Below, piece by piece: positions 1-8,669 of a stretch of 64,000 bases of DNA; the stretch's first letter is position 1, and every line of letters starts with the position of its first letter. This DNA is from Microbulbifer sp. A4B17 (lineage in GTDB: Bacteria > Pseudomonadota > Gammaproteobacteria > Pseudomonadales > Cellvibrionaceae), in NCBI RefSeq assembly GCF_003076275.1, contig NZ_CP029064.1, forward strand, positions 2,676,501 through 2,740,500. The letters are read 5' to 3'. The translations under genes and the position numbers were made by a program. The notes beneath the pieces are model-generated. The model did not search any database. It saw only the letters and a list, made by a program, of their open reading frames with translations, and was not told where the DNA came from.

Positions 1-242
1 ACAGCATCGCTCTCCAACTGTGTGCGCCAAAACTGCGCGGCCTGCAGATAAGCTTTTGCCGCACTTGGGTGTGCTGCATTCCAACCAGAGGAGAAGTAAC
101 CGTGAAAATGTAACGACTCAGCGTCTTTCAATCCCTGATCTATTGCGAGTACTGAAAAATCTGTTGATAGCTCGCGCATTAGTGAAACCGCCTGAATTCC
201 ACCCCCCAGCACAAGAACGTCCACATCCACTGCTTTAGCCAT
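1..242 (-). CDS. FAD-dependent oxidoreductase, N-terminal part (cut by window edge)
   Basis: The reading frame opens at an ATG read from 242 to 240 and runs off the left edge, giving about 80 residues. The N-terminus has a beta strand followed by the dinucleotide-binding loop VLVLGGGIQAVSL and, about 20 residues later, a second strand ending in an acidic residue (VLAID). This is the classic Rossmann start of DAO/GlpD-type flavoproteins, though the third loop glycine is followed by I-Q-A rather than the commoner P-A-G. The rest of the protein lies outside the window, so the substrate cannot be named. Upstream, toward the lipocalin, is a 38-base leader followed by a hairpin. Confidence 0.6.
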   Translation of the reverse strand, partial: MAKAVDVDVLVLGGGIQAVSLMRELSTDFSVLAIDQGLKDAESLHFHGYFSSGWNAAHPSAAKAYLQAAQFWRTQLESDA

Positions 243-279
243 AGCCTACCCCGGAATAAACCCTTAACTATCAACACTG

Positions 280-310
280 AAGGAACCCCTGAATAATTCA
301 GAGATTCCTT
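280..310. repeat. Imperfect inverted repeat between divergent genes
   Basis: Outer arms AAGGAA/TTCCTT and inner arms CTGAAT/ATTCAG fold into a hairpin with a short loop. It lies between the divergent flavoprotein gene and the lipocalin gene. No T-run follows on either side, so it is not a convincing terminator. It could be an operator or the remnant of a mobile-element end: a similar CCTCTGAATAATTC string occurs near 20162. Confidence 0.35.
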
Positions 311-493
311 AAGCAAAGGCTAGCACCCTGACAAGTCATAAGATCCCAATCCATTTACGCATATGACACTTCATTGAAATTCACTTTAAACATCGAATTT
401 GGTTAATCCGTTCCAGTTGGACACCCGTACAGAGATTGTCGCGTAGCTATTGAGCTATCGACTGACAAAACTGCGAACACAAGGAGCATGGAA

Positions 494-1030
494 ATGAAAA
501 GCTTGTTTAGAGGATTAGGATTTGTACTGTTTGCAATAAGCGCCCAGTACGTTATGGCAGATGATGAACTGGAGACAGTTCCCTATGTAGATGTCAATCA
601 ATACCTCGGCAAATGGTACGAGATTGCCCGACTACCGCAAATTTTCCAGCCGGCCTGTACCGCTGTAACAGCCGACTACGGCTTAAATGATGATGGATCT
701 ATCAGCGTTTTCAATTTTTGCCGAATCTTACATCCAAAGTATGGATTCCCCATTAGCATTCAGGGCACTGGAGTGCCGATTGATGAAACCAATAGCAAGC
801 TCGCCATTACATTCTTTGAAGGGAAAGCTGCCGGTGACTATTGGATATTAGAGCTGGACTCCGCCTATCAATGGTCTCTGGTCGGCGATCCTGGCCACAC
901 CAGCCTCTACCTGCTGAGCCGCACTCCGCAGCTGGATGAAGCCACCGTGGATGCTCTTTTGGATCTGGCTGTGACAAAGCACGGTTACAACATTGACCAC
1001 ATCATCATGACACGCCAGCCGACTAACTAA
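494..1030 (+). CDS. blc: Bacterial lipocalin (Blc family)
   Basis: A 178-residue exported lipocalin expected to bind lipids or fatty acids in the envelope. After a signal peptide (about residues 1-22, cut after VMA) comes the family signature YLGKWYEIARLP, the structurally conserved GxW motif of the first barrel strand. Later motifs such as DYWILELD and YLLSRTPQLDE match the Blc/apolipoprotein D core. Unlike E. coli Blc there is no lipobox cysteine, so it is probably soluble in the periplasm. The ATG at 494 is preferred over the one at 488 because AAGGAG at 481-486 is 7 bases upstream of it and only one base from the earlier ATG. It stands alone and is followed by a strong hairpin. Confidence 0.85.
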   Translation: MKSLFRGLGFVLFAISAQYVMADDELETVPYVDVNQYLGKWYEIARLPQIFQPACTAVTADYGLNDDGSISVFNFCRILHPKYGFPISIQGTGVPIDETNSKLAITFFEGKAAGDYWILELDSAYQWSLVGDPGHTSLYLLSRTPQLDEATVDALLDLAVTKHGYNIDHIIMTRQPTN

Positions 1031-1038
1031 AGAAGGCA

Positions 1039-1066
1039 GGCGGATGTCTCAACACAGACATCCGCC
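1039..1066 (+). terminator. Hairpin after the lipocalin gene
   Basis: A perfect 11-bp stem (GGCGGATGTCT pairing with AGACATCCGCC) with a six-base loop starts 9 bases after the lipocalin stop. The run that follows is only weakly T-rich, so termination may be inefficient or the hairpin may act by protecting the 3' end of the message. Confidence 0.5.
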
Positions 1067-1385
1067 GCTTCACAAATTACTTTAACTTTAAATAAATTCT
1101 TAAATATCAGTTAGTTAATTGAATTAGTTAATGTATTTTATAGAGTTTGGATTTGAGGCCCATCCAGATTTTATGAGACCACCAGCTACCTGACGCCAAC
1201 CCTAGAGCCGGCACTTAATCCGCTTGTATACTTCCAGAGGAGGTACCTGGGTAATTGAAAGTCGATACACCCCAGCCTTGGCAAGCAAGCCCTCTTTCTA
1301 CCCTCTTGAGAATGACAAGTGACCACCCCCATTCAACCGAAGCGAGTTTAGGGAAAGGCCAATCAATCACAGGCTGAGAAGCCGG

Positions 1386-1850
1386 TTACGCTACAGCCTC
1401 TTCTTCAAAAACCCTTCTGTTGACTGCAAAGGCCCAATCCAAGTGGGCTCGACAATGTGGTATGTCTAGCTCGGCATAACCTTCAAGGTGTAGCCTAATA
1501 CCACTTCCAGTACGGTCTGCTGTGTGTAACTGGCGGCCAGGAATCTGCTGGCCTGATCTTCAGATGGCTAACCTCGGCTTTCGTTGACAACAGCAGTAAA
1601 AATACGCAGAGCTTCGATGGCCCCGGCTTTAATAGCGGCAACCATTCAAGCAATGGTTTGCCATTGAAGTGATTTGGCGCTCTGTAGCGGAGAAATTGGC
1701 CTTATCGAAGATTCCGCCAGGCTTATCCAGCCTTCAAGGAACGCGGGAGCTTCAGCCATGATTGCAAGCAAGTTGGCTGCAAAGCCCATCTTGAGCAAAT
1801 GCTTAGCGCCCGCAAAGGAGAGCTGAGCAACAGAAGGGGGATAATGCCAT
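1386..1850 (-). pseudogene. Decayed carboxymuconolactone decarboxylase (AhpD-like) gene
   Basis: Reading the minus strand in pieces gives GFAANLLAIMAEAPAFLEG, then after a frame change FDKANFSATERQI, and later FLAASYTQQTVLEVVLGYTLK followed by LDWAF. These are consecutive conserved blocks of the CMD/AhpD-like family (known family pattern: NLL.VMAEAP.LLEGY, LSPTERQ, LDAGYT..QVLEVVLG). The middle block, with the Cys-x-x-Cys/His active site, is missing. In-frame stops occur after ESRG and after KVMPS, and at least two frameshifts are needed. The gene is dead and ends at a TAA complementary to 1386-1388. The original start is no longer recognisable. Flanks (1067-1385 and 1850-2018) show no other gene I can support. 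Confidence 0.75.
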
Positions 1851-2018
1851 CAGATGAATCTTAAAAAGCGAATAACTTTCCCTTATATCTCCTCCAACTT
1901 TGAGTCAAAACCACATTTCTGCGGTCCCAAAAAATGTACACATGTCCATTTCTAAACACAGAGAAACCAGTCAATTAAGAGGACTGCATACAACACCATT
2001 TTTTGACCTTAACGCTCA

Positions 2019-2064
2019 TTTAAGTCATCAAAGTGGTTCTGACCTTTAAGTCATCAAAGTTGTT
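2019..2064. repeat. Two direct repeats upstream of prc
   Basis: TTTAAGTCATCAAAGTGGTT at 2019-2038 recurs at 2045-2064 with one change, a 26-base period. A related TTTTTAACAGTCAAAGTTA follows near 2072. A spacing of about two and a half helical turns would suit tandem binding by a regulator, but no owner can be named. Confidence 0.45.
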
Positions 2065-2329
2065 TTTAACGCTTTTTAACAGTCAAAGTTACATAATTGC
2101 GATGATGACCATACATACTCATGCCTTCAAAACGAGAAAATATGCCTCAAAATCACACCTTTTAAGAAAGCTATTTTGCTAAATCCCAGGCTGGGGAAAA
2201 AGATCCATCTCTGATTAGAGGTATTTCATGCCCTTTGGAGCTTTCAGCCTTTATACTTGTCCTAAGCTATAGGTCGCCGAGCCATAAGGGCCGGACGCCT
2301 ATGAAGTAGGACGTATAAAGAGACTCCCT

Positions 2330-4429
2330 ATGCTTACCAATCGGATCGCCGCTTACTTTTCCGGCTTCTTGGTCATTGGCCTTCTTTCCACAAGCGTTCT
2401 GGCAGAGCCAGAGCGATTGGCCCCCGAAGAGGGTCAAGGTGGTACCGCACAAGAGATAGTCAGCAAACTTGAAATGCTGCACTACAACAAAATCAAAATC
2501 GGCGACGAAATGTCCGAGAATTTGTGGAACGAGTACATAGATGCACTCGACCCCACCAAGAGTTACTTCCTCGCCTCAGATATTGATGAATTCCGAGAGT
2601 GGCAAGCAAAGATGGATGACCAGCTTCGCGCCGGTGATGTCACTGCTGGGTTCAGCATCTACAACCGCTTCCGCCTGCGCATGGGGGATCGCTTGGACAA
2701 CATTCTGTCCGAATTGGAAAAAGGCCTGCCCGCCTATGATTTTTCCCGGGAAGAAACCCTGGAGCTGGATCGAGAGGAAAGCCAGTGGCCCAACTCGATC
2801 AGCGCTGCCGATGAGCTTTGGCGCAAACGCTTAAAAAGCAGCATCCTGAATCTTCGACTAACCGGAAAATCCGATGAGGATATTCAGGATCTTCTGGTAC
2901 GCCGTTACAAAGGCCAGAAGAAACGCCTTGAGCAGCAGAAGAGTGACGACGTATTTGAACTCTATATGAACTCGCTGACTCGTCTCTACGACCCGCACAG
3001 TAACTACCTGTCACCACGCTCATTGGAGAACTTTAATATGAGCATGTCCCTCTCCCTGGAGGGGATCGGTGCAGTGCTGCAAGCAGACGAGGAATACACC
3101 AAAGTTGCACGCCTGGTCCACGGAGGGCCTGCCGATCGCACTGGCAAGATTAAACCCAACGACAAAATCGTGGGTGTTGGCCAGGATAAAGAAGGTGAAA
3201 TGGTCGATGTCGTAGGCTGGCGCCTGGACGATGTCGTGGACCTGATTCGCGGCAAGGCTGGCACTTACGTACGCCTGGAGACTATCCCCACCGGTGGTGA
3301 CGGTACTCACAAGACTATCCTGATCAAGCGCAGCAAAGTGAAGCTGGAAGATCAGGCAGCCAAGAAGGCGGTGTTTGAATTCTCTGACGGCAGTAAGAAT
3401 TACAAGATCGGTGTGATTAACCTGCCGACCTTCTATATTGACTTTGACGCCTATCGTCGCCGCGACCCCAACTATAAGAGCACCACGCGAGACGTTGCCC
3501 GTCTGCTGAGTGAGCTCAAAGAGGAGAAGGTTGACGGTATTATCCTGGATCTTCGCAACAATGGCGGTGGTTCACTGCAAGAAGCCACCATGCTCACAGA
3601 CCTGTTTATTGATCAGGGCCCTGTTGTGCAGATCCGCCATGCCAATGAGCAGATTTCCCGCCACAACCGCTCGCGCTCCCGCGCCATGTATCGCGGGCCG
3701 CTGATGGTATTGATTAATCGCTTGTCGGCCTCTGCATCCGAGATCTTTGCCGGTGCAATTCAGGATTACAACCGAGGCTTGGTGGTAGGCAACCAATCGT
3801 TTGGTAAGGGCACTGTGCAAACTATGGCTCCCCTGAAGGAAGGCCAATTAAAAATTACCCAGTCCAAGTTCTACCGGGTTTCCGGAGACAGCACACAGCA
3901 CGCGGGAGTAAAGCCGGACATCGATATGCCACAGCTGATTGATGCCGAAAATGTAGGTGAAAGTGCTTACGATACTGCCCTGCCCTGGGATCGTATCCAC
4001 GCTGTGCCTCATGCAAAGTATTTCAACTTGAAGATGCTGATCCCGAACTTGATTACCAAGCACAACAAGCGCACGGAAACAGATCCAGATTTTGTTTTCC
4101 TGCGCGATCAGTTCAAATTCGACGCCGAGCGGGCTGACAAGAAGTATGTCTCTCTCAACGAATCAACTAGAGAGAATGAGCGCAAGTCCGTCAATCAGCG
4201 ATTGCTGGATATGGAAAACCGCCGCCGCAAAGCTAAAGGCCTTGAGCCCTACGAGAACTTTGAGGCTTACGAAGAAAGCGAATCTGAAGAAGTGGCCAAC
4301 ATCGGTGGCCCTGTAGAGATCAAGTTGGAAAAAGATCCAATTTTGAATGAAGCGGGCTATATAATGGCGGACTTTATCGGCCTGGCCGATAAGGCCAGCA
4401 AGGCCCCGCCCCAGGTTGCCAACTTCTAA
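2330..4429 (+). CDS. prc: Tail-specific protease Prc (Tsp), periplasmic
   Basis: A 699-residue carboxy-terminal processing protease (E. coli Prc is 682) that degrades periplasmic proteins and trims penicillin-binding and lipoprotein clients. A signal peptide covers residues 1-25 (cut after VLA). An N-terminal helical domain follows with the family motif LYDPHSNYLSPRS, then a PDZ domain at about 235-325 and the S41 protease core. The Ser-Lys dyad is visible: the middle serine of RLSASASEIF is Ser468 and the lysine of FGKGTVQ is Lys493, the same 25-residue spacing as the known Ser430/Lys455 pair. The C-terminal DUF3340-like arm is present and acidic. It is followed by a strong terminator, so it is monocistronic. 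Two direct repeats lie about 270 bases upstream. Confidence 0.95.
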   Translation: MLTNRIAAYFSGFLVIGLLSTSVLAEPERLAPEEGQGGTAQEIVSKLEMLHYNKIKIGDEMSENLWNEYIDALDPTKSYFLASDIDEFREWQAKMDDQLRAGDVTAGFSIYNRFRLRMGDRLDNILSELEKGLPAYDFSREETLELDREESQWPNSISAADELWRKRLKSSILNLRLTGKSDEDIQDLLVRRYKGQKKRLEQQKSDDVFELYMNSLTRLYDPHSNYLSPRSLENFNMSMSLSLEGIGAVLQADEEYTKVARLVHGGPADRTGKIKPNDKIVGVGQDKEGEMVDVVGWRLDDVVDLIRGKAGTYVRLETIPTGGDGTHKTILIKRSKVKLEDQAAKKAVFEFSDGSKNYKIGVINLPTFYIDFDAYRRRDPNYKSTTRDVARLLSELKEEKVDGIILDLRNNGGGSLQEATMLTDLFIDQGPVVQIRHANEQISRHNRSRSRAMYRGPLMVLINRLSASASEIFAGAIQDYNRGLVVGNQSFGKGTVQTMAPLKEGQLKITQSKFYRVSGDSTQHAGVKPDIDMPQLIDAENVGESAYDTALPWDRIHAVPHAKYFNLKMLIPNLITKHNKRTETDPDFVFLRDQFKFDAERADKKYVSLNESTRENERKSVNQRLLDMENRRRKAKGLEPYENFEAYEESESEEVANIGGPVEIKLEKDPILNEAGYIMADFIGLADKASKAPPQVANF

Positions 4430-4480
4430 ATACCGATAGGCACTGGGCGCGGCGTGCGCCCGGTCCGCGAACTAACTCTT

Positions 4481-4506
4481 AGGTCGGGCTAGCCCGACCT
4501 TTTTTA
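4481..4506 (+). terminator. Rho-independent terminator of prc
   Basis: AGGTCGGG/CCCGACCT stem with a CTAG loop, immediately followed by six T residues. It ends 15 bases before the xthA start, so xthA must carry its own promoter within or before this hairpin, or depend on read-through. Confidence 0.9.
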
Positions 4507-4520
4507 TTTTGGGGGAAGAG

Positions 4521-5336
4521 ATGAAGGTTGTTTCCTTTAACGTCAATAGTATTCGCACTCGCCTGCACCAGATGCAGGCCCTGGTAGACAACCATCAGCC
4601 CGATATCATCGGCCTACAGGAAACTAAAGTCACCGACGAAGATTTTCCAGTAGATGCGATAAAAGACCTGGGCTATGAGCTAATTTATTTTGGCCAAAAA
4701 ACACACTACGGCGTCGCCCTGCTCTCACGCCTGCCTTTTATTGATCGCGAATACGGCTTCCCAACCGATGCCAGCGACGCCCAGCGCCGCATGGTTGCCG
4801 GAAAGTTTGATATCGGTGGTCCTGAGCCCCTCACGGTTATCAATGGCTATTTCCCGCAAGGTGAAAATCGCGAGCACCCGGTTAAATTCCCGGCAAAGCA
4901 AAAGTACTACGCCGACCTGGACACCTACCTGCAAACCACTTGTAAGCCGGAAGCACCTGTATTGGTGATCGGCGATATGAATATTTCACCCAGCGACCAG
5001 GATATCGGTATTGGTGAACCCAATCGCAAGCGCTGGCTGCGCGATGGTAAATGCAGCTTCCTTCCAGAAGAGCGCGAGTGGCTTCAAAAAATTGAAGGCT
5101 GGGGGCTCACCGACACCTTCCGCGCACAAAATCCAGAAACAGATGATGTATTCAGCTGGTTCGACTACCGCAGCCGTGGGTTCGACCGCGACCCCAGACG
5201 CGGCCTGCGTATCGACTTGATTCTCGCCACCAACCCTCTTCTAGAAAAATGTGTCGGGACCGGCGTGGATTACGATATTCGGGCCATGGAGCGCCCATCA
5301 GATCACGCCCCCGTATGGGCCGAGTTTAAACTTTAA
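4521..5336 (+). CDS. xthA: Exodeoxyribonuclease III (AP endonuclease)
   Basis: A 271-residue endonuclease/exonuclease/phosphatase-fold enzyme (E. coli ExoIII is 268). It cuts DNA at abasic sites and removes 3' blocking groups in base-excision repair. Key motifs in order: NVNSIRTRL near the start, the metal-binding glutamate in [22 protein letters not shown], the DNA-loop stretch [28 protein letters not shown], and the terminal SDHAPVW with the catalytic Asp-His. The ATG at 4521 is chosen because GGGGGAAGAG lies directly before it and the product then starts [12 protein letters not shown] as usual for the family. A second terminator follows. Confidence 0.94.
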   Translation: MKVVSFNVNSIRTRLHQMQALVDNHQPDIIGLQETKVTDEDFPVDAIKDLGYELIYFGQKTHYGVALLSRLPFIDREYGFPTDASDAQRRMVAGKFDIGGPEPLTVINGYFPQGENREHPVKFPAKQKYYADLDTYLQTTCKPEAPVLVIGDMNISPSDQDIGIGEPNRKRWLRDGKCSFLPEEREWLQKIEGWGLTDTFRAQNPETDDVFSWFDYRSRGFDRDPRRGLRIDLILATNPLLEKCVGTGVDYDIRAMERPSDHAPVWAEFKL

Positions 5337-5345
5337 GCACTCGCT

Positions 5346-5375
5346 ATAGCCCACTGGTTCAGTGGGCTATTTTTA
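5346..5375 (+). terminator. Rho-independent terminator of xthA
   Basis: ATAGCCCAC/GTGGGCTAT stem with a seven-base loop followed by a T-run (TTTTTAA). It separates xthA from the arsenic locus. Confidence 0.85.
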
Positions 5376-5384
5376 AGACTATGA

Positions 5385-5404
5385 ATATATGGTTTTCCAT
5401 ATAT
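5385..5404. promoter_or_regulatory. Palindromic operator of the ars locus, copy 1
   Basis: A perfect 20-base palindrome, ATATATGGTTTTCCATATAT, 30 bases before the arsC-like start. A near-identical copy at 6241-6260 precedes the GAPDH-arsJ unit. ArsR/SmtB repressors bind AT-rich dyads over promoters, so this is most simply the binding site of the ArsR encoded at 5860. The repressor assignment is inference. Confidence 0.7.
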
Positions 5405-5434
5405 AATTGTTAAAAAGCCAAATGGAGCCCTCCA

Positions 5435-5863
5435 ATGAAAAGGCGTGTTCTGTTTGTATGTGCAGGAGATTCTGCCCGCTCACTGATGGCTGAAGCGCTA
5501 TTGCGTCATTACGGGGGCAGCTCTTACGAAGCCTGTGGTGCTGGGACCAATGCTCAGGCACCAGATCCACGAGCCCTGCAAGCACTGGAGCACCTGGGAA
5601 TTTCTACGGAGGGTCTCACTCCCAAAGTGATAGAAGATATGGCCGACCAATCTTTTGATTTGGTCATCACACTTTGCGACAAAAGCCGGCATGAGTATGT
5701 GCCCTCCCCAAAAGTCGACAAGGTAATTGCCTGGAACTTTAAGGAGCCGACAAAGCGACACTGCTTCTGCCCTTTTTACACCACGGCACGTGAGCTGAGC
5801 ACTCGTATCAAATTACTGGTCTTGGCCCAGGCCGAGGCGGATTTACGAAAAAGAGCAGCATGA
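5435..5863 (+). CDS. Low-molecular-weight phosphatase-fold arsenate reductase-like protein
   Basis: A 142-residue protein with the LMW-PTPase/ArsC fold. The phosphate loop CAGDSARS (Cys9 to Arg15, C-x5-R) sits at the end of the first strand, and DLVITLCDKSR carries a second cysteine. Thioredoxin-linked arsenate reductases use three cysteines, the third a few residues after the second. Here that place reads KSRHEY, without cysteine, while two extra cysteines occur later in RHCFCPF. It may therefore use a different cysteine, or act as a phosphatase or sensor. GGAG lies 7 bases upstream of the ATG. The stop overlaps the arsR start by four bases, so the two are translationally coupled. Confidence 0.75.
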   Translation: MKRRVLFVCAGDSARSLMAEALLRHYGGSSYEACGAGTNAQAPDPRALQALEHLGISTEGLTPKVIEDMADQSFDLVITLCDKSRHEYVPSPKVDKVIAWNFKEPTKRHCFCPFYTTARELSTRIKLLVLAQAEADLRKRAA

Positions 5864-6204
5864 ACCCAGTACAGTTTTACAAATGCCTGGCCGATGATAC
5901 ACGGCTACGCACACTACTCCTTATCGCACACGAGGAAGAGCTTTGCGTGTGCGAGTTAACGTCAGCACTTGGGTTGAGCCAGCCTAAAATTTCAAGGCAT
6001 CTTGCCTTATTAAGAAGCTCCGACCTCCTCATGGATCGCCGCCAGGGGCAGTGGGTGTTTTATCGGATCAACCCGGACCTGAACGCATGGGCAAAATCTG
6101 TACTGTTCGACACCTTGCAGGCGAACCAGCACTTTATTACCGAAGACCTCAATAACCTGATTCAAATGGGAGACCGGCCTGAGCGCACAAGTCTGTGCTG
6201 CTGA
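5860..6204 (+). CDS. arsR: ArsR-family arsenic-responsive repressor
   Basis: A 114-residue winged-helix repressor. The As(III)-sensing motif ELCVCEL (Cys-x-Cys) lies at the start of the helix before [14 protein letters not shown], the DNA-recognition helix, followed by the wing GQWVFYRI. The protein ends in a Cys-Cys pair that might add ligands. Binding of As(III) by the cysteines is known to release ArsR from DNA. It overlaps the upstream arsC-like gene (ATGA). Its likely targets are the two near-identical palindromes at 5385 and 6241, which would make the locus autoregulated as two transcription units. Confidence 0.88.
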   Translation: MNPVQFYKCLADDTRLRTLLLIAHEEELCVCELTSALGLSQPKISRHLALLRSSDLLMDRRQGQWVFYRINPDLNAWAKSVLFDTLQANQHFITEDLNNLIQMGDRPERTSLCC

Positions 6205-6240
6205 TACTGCTTGCCGATCAAAGATTCAAATTATCCAGAT

Positions 6241-6260
6241 ATATATGGTTTCTCATATAT
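6241..6260. promoter_or_regulatory. Palindromic operator of the ars locus, copy 2
   Basis: ATATATGGTTTCTCATATAT differs from copy 1 (5385-5404) at two central positions and keeps the ATATATG/CATATAT arms. It lies 30 bases before the GAPDH start, the same distance as copy 1 from the arsC-like start, which supports a shared repressor acting on two promoters. Confidence 0.7.
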
Positions 6261-6289
6261 GCCTGACAGAAAACGGAGCAAAATTAACA

Positions 6290-7294
6290 ATGACCATCAA
6301 AATTGGGATCAATGGATTTGGCCGTATTGGACGGCTGGTACTGCGCGCTGCCTGGGATTGGCCTGAAGTAGAATTTGTCCAGATTAATGACCCTGCCGGC
6401 GATGCCACCACACTTGCCCACCTGCTCAACTTTGACTCTGTACACGGGCGATGGCACAAGGAAGCGAAAGCCGCTGGCAACACGATTCAGGTTGATGGGA
6501 AAACGATAGTCTGCAGCCGCAACACCACCATCGCAGATACAGATTGGCGCAACTGTGACCTGGTTGTAGAAGCTTCCGGGAAAATGAAAACCACCGAGCT
6601 ACTCCAGCCGTACCTGGATCAAGGGGTAAAGAAGGTGCTGGTCTCTGCACCAGTTAAAGAGGCTGGAGTACCGAACATTGTCCTTGGAGTGAATCAACAT
6701 ATTTACCAGCCGGACAAACACCAGATTATTACCGCCGCTTCCTGTACGACTAACTGCCTTGCTCCAGTAGTGAAAGTAATCCACGAAAATCTGGGGATCC
6801 GCCATGGTTCAATCACCACAATTCACGATATCACCAATACCCAGACCATCCTCGATGCACCCCATGCAGACTTGCGTAGAGCCCGCGCTTGTGGAGCCAG
6901 CCTGATTCCTACAACAACGGGTTCAGCTACAGCCATCGCCACCATTTTCCCAGAGCTGTCTGGTCGCCTGAACGGCCACGCCGTTCGTGTTCCCCTCGCA
7001 AACGCATCCATTACTGATTGCGTTTTCGAAGTGGAAACCGCCACTACCCCGGAAGCAGTAAACCAACTCTTTAAAGAAGCAGCAGAGGGTGAGCTGAAAG
7101 ATATTCTCGGCTACGAGGAAAGGCCTCTCGTTTCTGTGGATTACAAAACCGACCCCAGATCGAGCATTATTGATGCCCTCTCCACCATGGTCGTTAACGG
7201 CACCCAGGTAAAAGTTTACGCCTGGTATGACAATGAATGGGGTTACGCCAACCGCACGGCGGAATTGGCTCGAATGATTGGCACCATGGGCTAA
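6290..7294 (+). CDS. ArsJ-associated glyceraldehyde-3-phosphate dehydrogenase
   Basis: A 334-residue class I GAPDH. It has the NAD loop [16 protein letters not shown], the catalytic cysteine in ASCTTNC, and the C-terminal signature [11 protein letters not shown]. In ars loci this enzyme is known to use arsenate in place of phosphate, producing unstable 1-arseno-3-phosphoglycerate for export by ArsJ. Its place directly before arsJ and after an ars operator fits that role better than glycolysis. The start at 6290 gives the standard [12 protein letters not shown] opening. An upstream in-frame start at 6245 would overlap the operator. Confidence 0.92.
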   Translation: MTIKIGINGFGRIGRLVLRAAWDWPEVEFVQINDPAGDATTLAHLLNFDSVHGRWHKEAKAAGNTIQVDGKTIVCSRNTTIADTDWRNCDLVVEASGKMKTTELLQPYLDQGVKKVLVSAPVKEAGVPNIVLGVNQHIYQPDKHQIITAASCTTNCLAPVVKVIHENLGIRHGSITTIHDITNTQTILDAPHADLRRARACGASLIPTTTGSATAIATIFPELSGRLNGHAVRVPLANASITDCVFEVETATTPEAVNQLFKEAAEGELKDILGYEERPLVSVDYKTDPRSSIIDALSTMVVNGTQVKVYAWYDNEWGYANRTAELARMIGTMG

Positions 7295-7421
7295 GCAGCT
7301 AAAGTACAACGGGGCCGGAAGGAAAGAACACGCTGCACCTAAGGGGTACTGTAAATACCTTCCCATGAGTTCGTATTTTTTCTTCCCGCTTTTAGTAAGT
7401 AGCAGTACACAGAACGAGATC

Positions 7422-8669
7422 ATGCAGTTTCTTCACAACTTATCGTCGCCAATGCGCCAATACCTGCTGGTAACGGGCAATTACTGGGCATTTACTCTGA
7501 CTGACGGCGCTCTGCGCATGCTGGTGCTGCTGCATTTTCACCAGCTAGGCTACAACCCTTTACAGATTGCCCTGCTTTTCCTTTTCTACGAATTCTTTGG
7601 CGTAGTCACTAATCTTGTCGGCGGCTGGCTCGGCGCCCGGATTGGACTCAACCGGACCATGAATTTGGGGCTAGCCTTACAGGTTGTTGCTCTTTCTATG
7701 CTGCTGGTACCTAGTCAGTATCTCTCGGTCCCCTTGGTAATGGCCGCCCAAGCCCTTTCCGGTATTGCCAAAGACCTGAATAAAATGAGCGCGAAGAGTT
7801 CAATTAAATTGCTGGTTCCCGATCAGGCCAGTGGCGCTTTGTATCGATGGATCGCCCTGCTTACGGGCTCGAAAAATGCTTTAAAGGGCTTGGGCTTTTT
7901 TCTTGGTGGTGCCCTACTCGCCGCACTTGGCTTTCAAGGCGCGATTGCCTCGATGGCCATCGCTCTTGGAATAGTTTGGTTAATAAGCCTGAAATATCTT
8001 AAGCAGGATTTAGGGAAAGCCAAGGCAAAGAGTCCTTTTAAGGATGTCTTTTCCAAGAGCCCCGCAGTCAACATATTGTCAGCCGCGCGCCTTCTTTTGT
8101 TTGCTTCCCGGGATGTCTGGTTTGTTATTGCCCTGCCCGTTTTCCTGGCCAGCCAATTTAATTGGGATCACTGGCAAGTAGGTGCCTTCCTGGCATCCTG
8201 GGTGATTGGTTACGGTATTGTGCAAACCCAGGCCCCGATGTTCACAACAACACGCTCTTCTCTACCGCCGGATGGCCGAGCCGCACTTTTCTGGGCAATT
8301 GCACTTGCTACCGTGCCAGTATTGATCGCGATCGCGCTATTTAAGGGGGTTGCCCCACAGATTGCAGTCCTGGGTGGACTGTTGATCTTTGCCGTAATTT
8401 TCGCCGTAAATTCGTCCCTGCACAGCTATTTGATTGTTGCATATGCGCGGGAAGATGGCGTCTCTATGGATGTCGGCTTCTACTATATGGCAAATGCTAC
8501 CGGGCGCTTGCTGGGAACATTACTTTCAGGGTGGGTATTTCAAACCAAGGGTTTAGAGGCCTGTCTACTTATTTCCAGCGCCTTCATATTGTTGGCTGCA
8601 CTGGTATCACTGGGCTTACCTAAACATAAATCCAGTAGTCAGGAAGTTGGCAGTCTAAGTCGAAGCTGA
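7422..8669 (+). CDS. arsJ: ArsJ, major-facilitator organoarsenical efflux permease
   Basis: A 415-residue, roughly 12-helix MFS protein of the inner membrane. The first helices read YWAFTLTDGALRMLVLLHF and FFGVVTNLVGGWLGARIG, the latter with the MFS loop 2-3 pattern, and match ArsJ. It exports 1-arseno-3-phosphoglycerate made by the preceding GAPDH, which then breaks down to arsenate outside (established for ArsJ). The reading frame is open back to 7278 and overlaps the GAPDH end, so starts at 7365 or 7422 are both possible; 7422 gives the usual short N-terminal tail. There is no arsB or acr3 in the window, so this looks like an arsenate-only resistance route. Confidence 0.9.
   Translation: MQFLHNLSSPMRQYLLVTGNYWAFTLTDGALRMLVLLHFHQLGYNPLQIALLFLFYEFFGVVTNLVGGWLGARIGLNRTMNLGLALQVVALSMLLVPSQYLSVPLVMAAQALSGIAKDLNKMSAKSSIKLLVPDQASGALYRWIALLTGSKNALKGLGFFLGGALLAALGFQGAIASMAIALGIVWLISLKYLKQDLGKAKAKSPFKDVFSKSPAVNILSAARLLLFASRDVWFVIALPVFLASQFNWDHWQVGAFLASWVIGYGIVQTQAPMFTTTRSSLPPDGRAALFWAIALATVPVLIAIALFKGVAPQIAVLGGLLIFAVIFAVNSSLHSYLIVAYAREDGVSMDVGFYYMANATGRLLGTLLSGWVFQTKGLEACLLISSAFILLAALVSLGLPKHKSSSQEVGSLSRS

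Noticed and set aside
280-310. Inverted repeat as a rho-independent terminator
   Set aside because: No T-run on either side and it lies between divergent gene starts, where a terminator is not expected.
2267-2482. Minus-strand frame across the prc start
   Set aside because: It lies opposite the prc signal-peptide region, has no ribosome site and does not resemble a protein family.
6245-6289. Upstream start for the GAPDH gene
   Set aside because: It would add 15 residues not found in GAPDH and place the start inside the operator palindrome.
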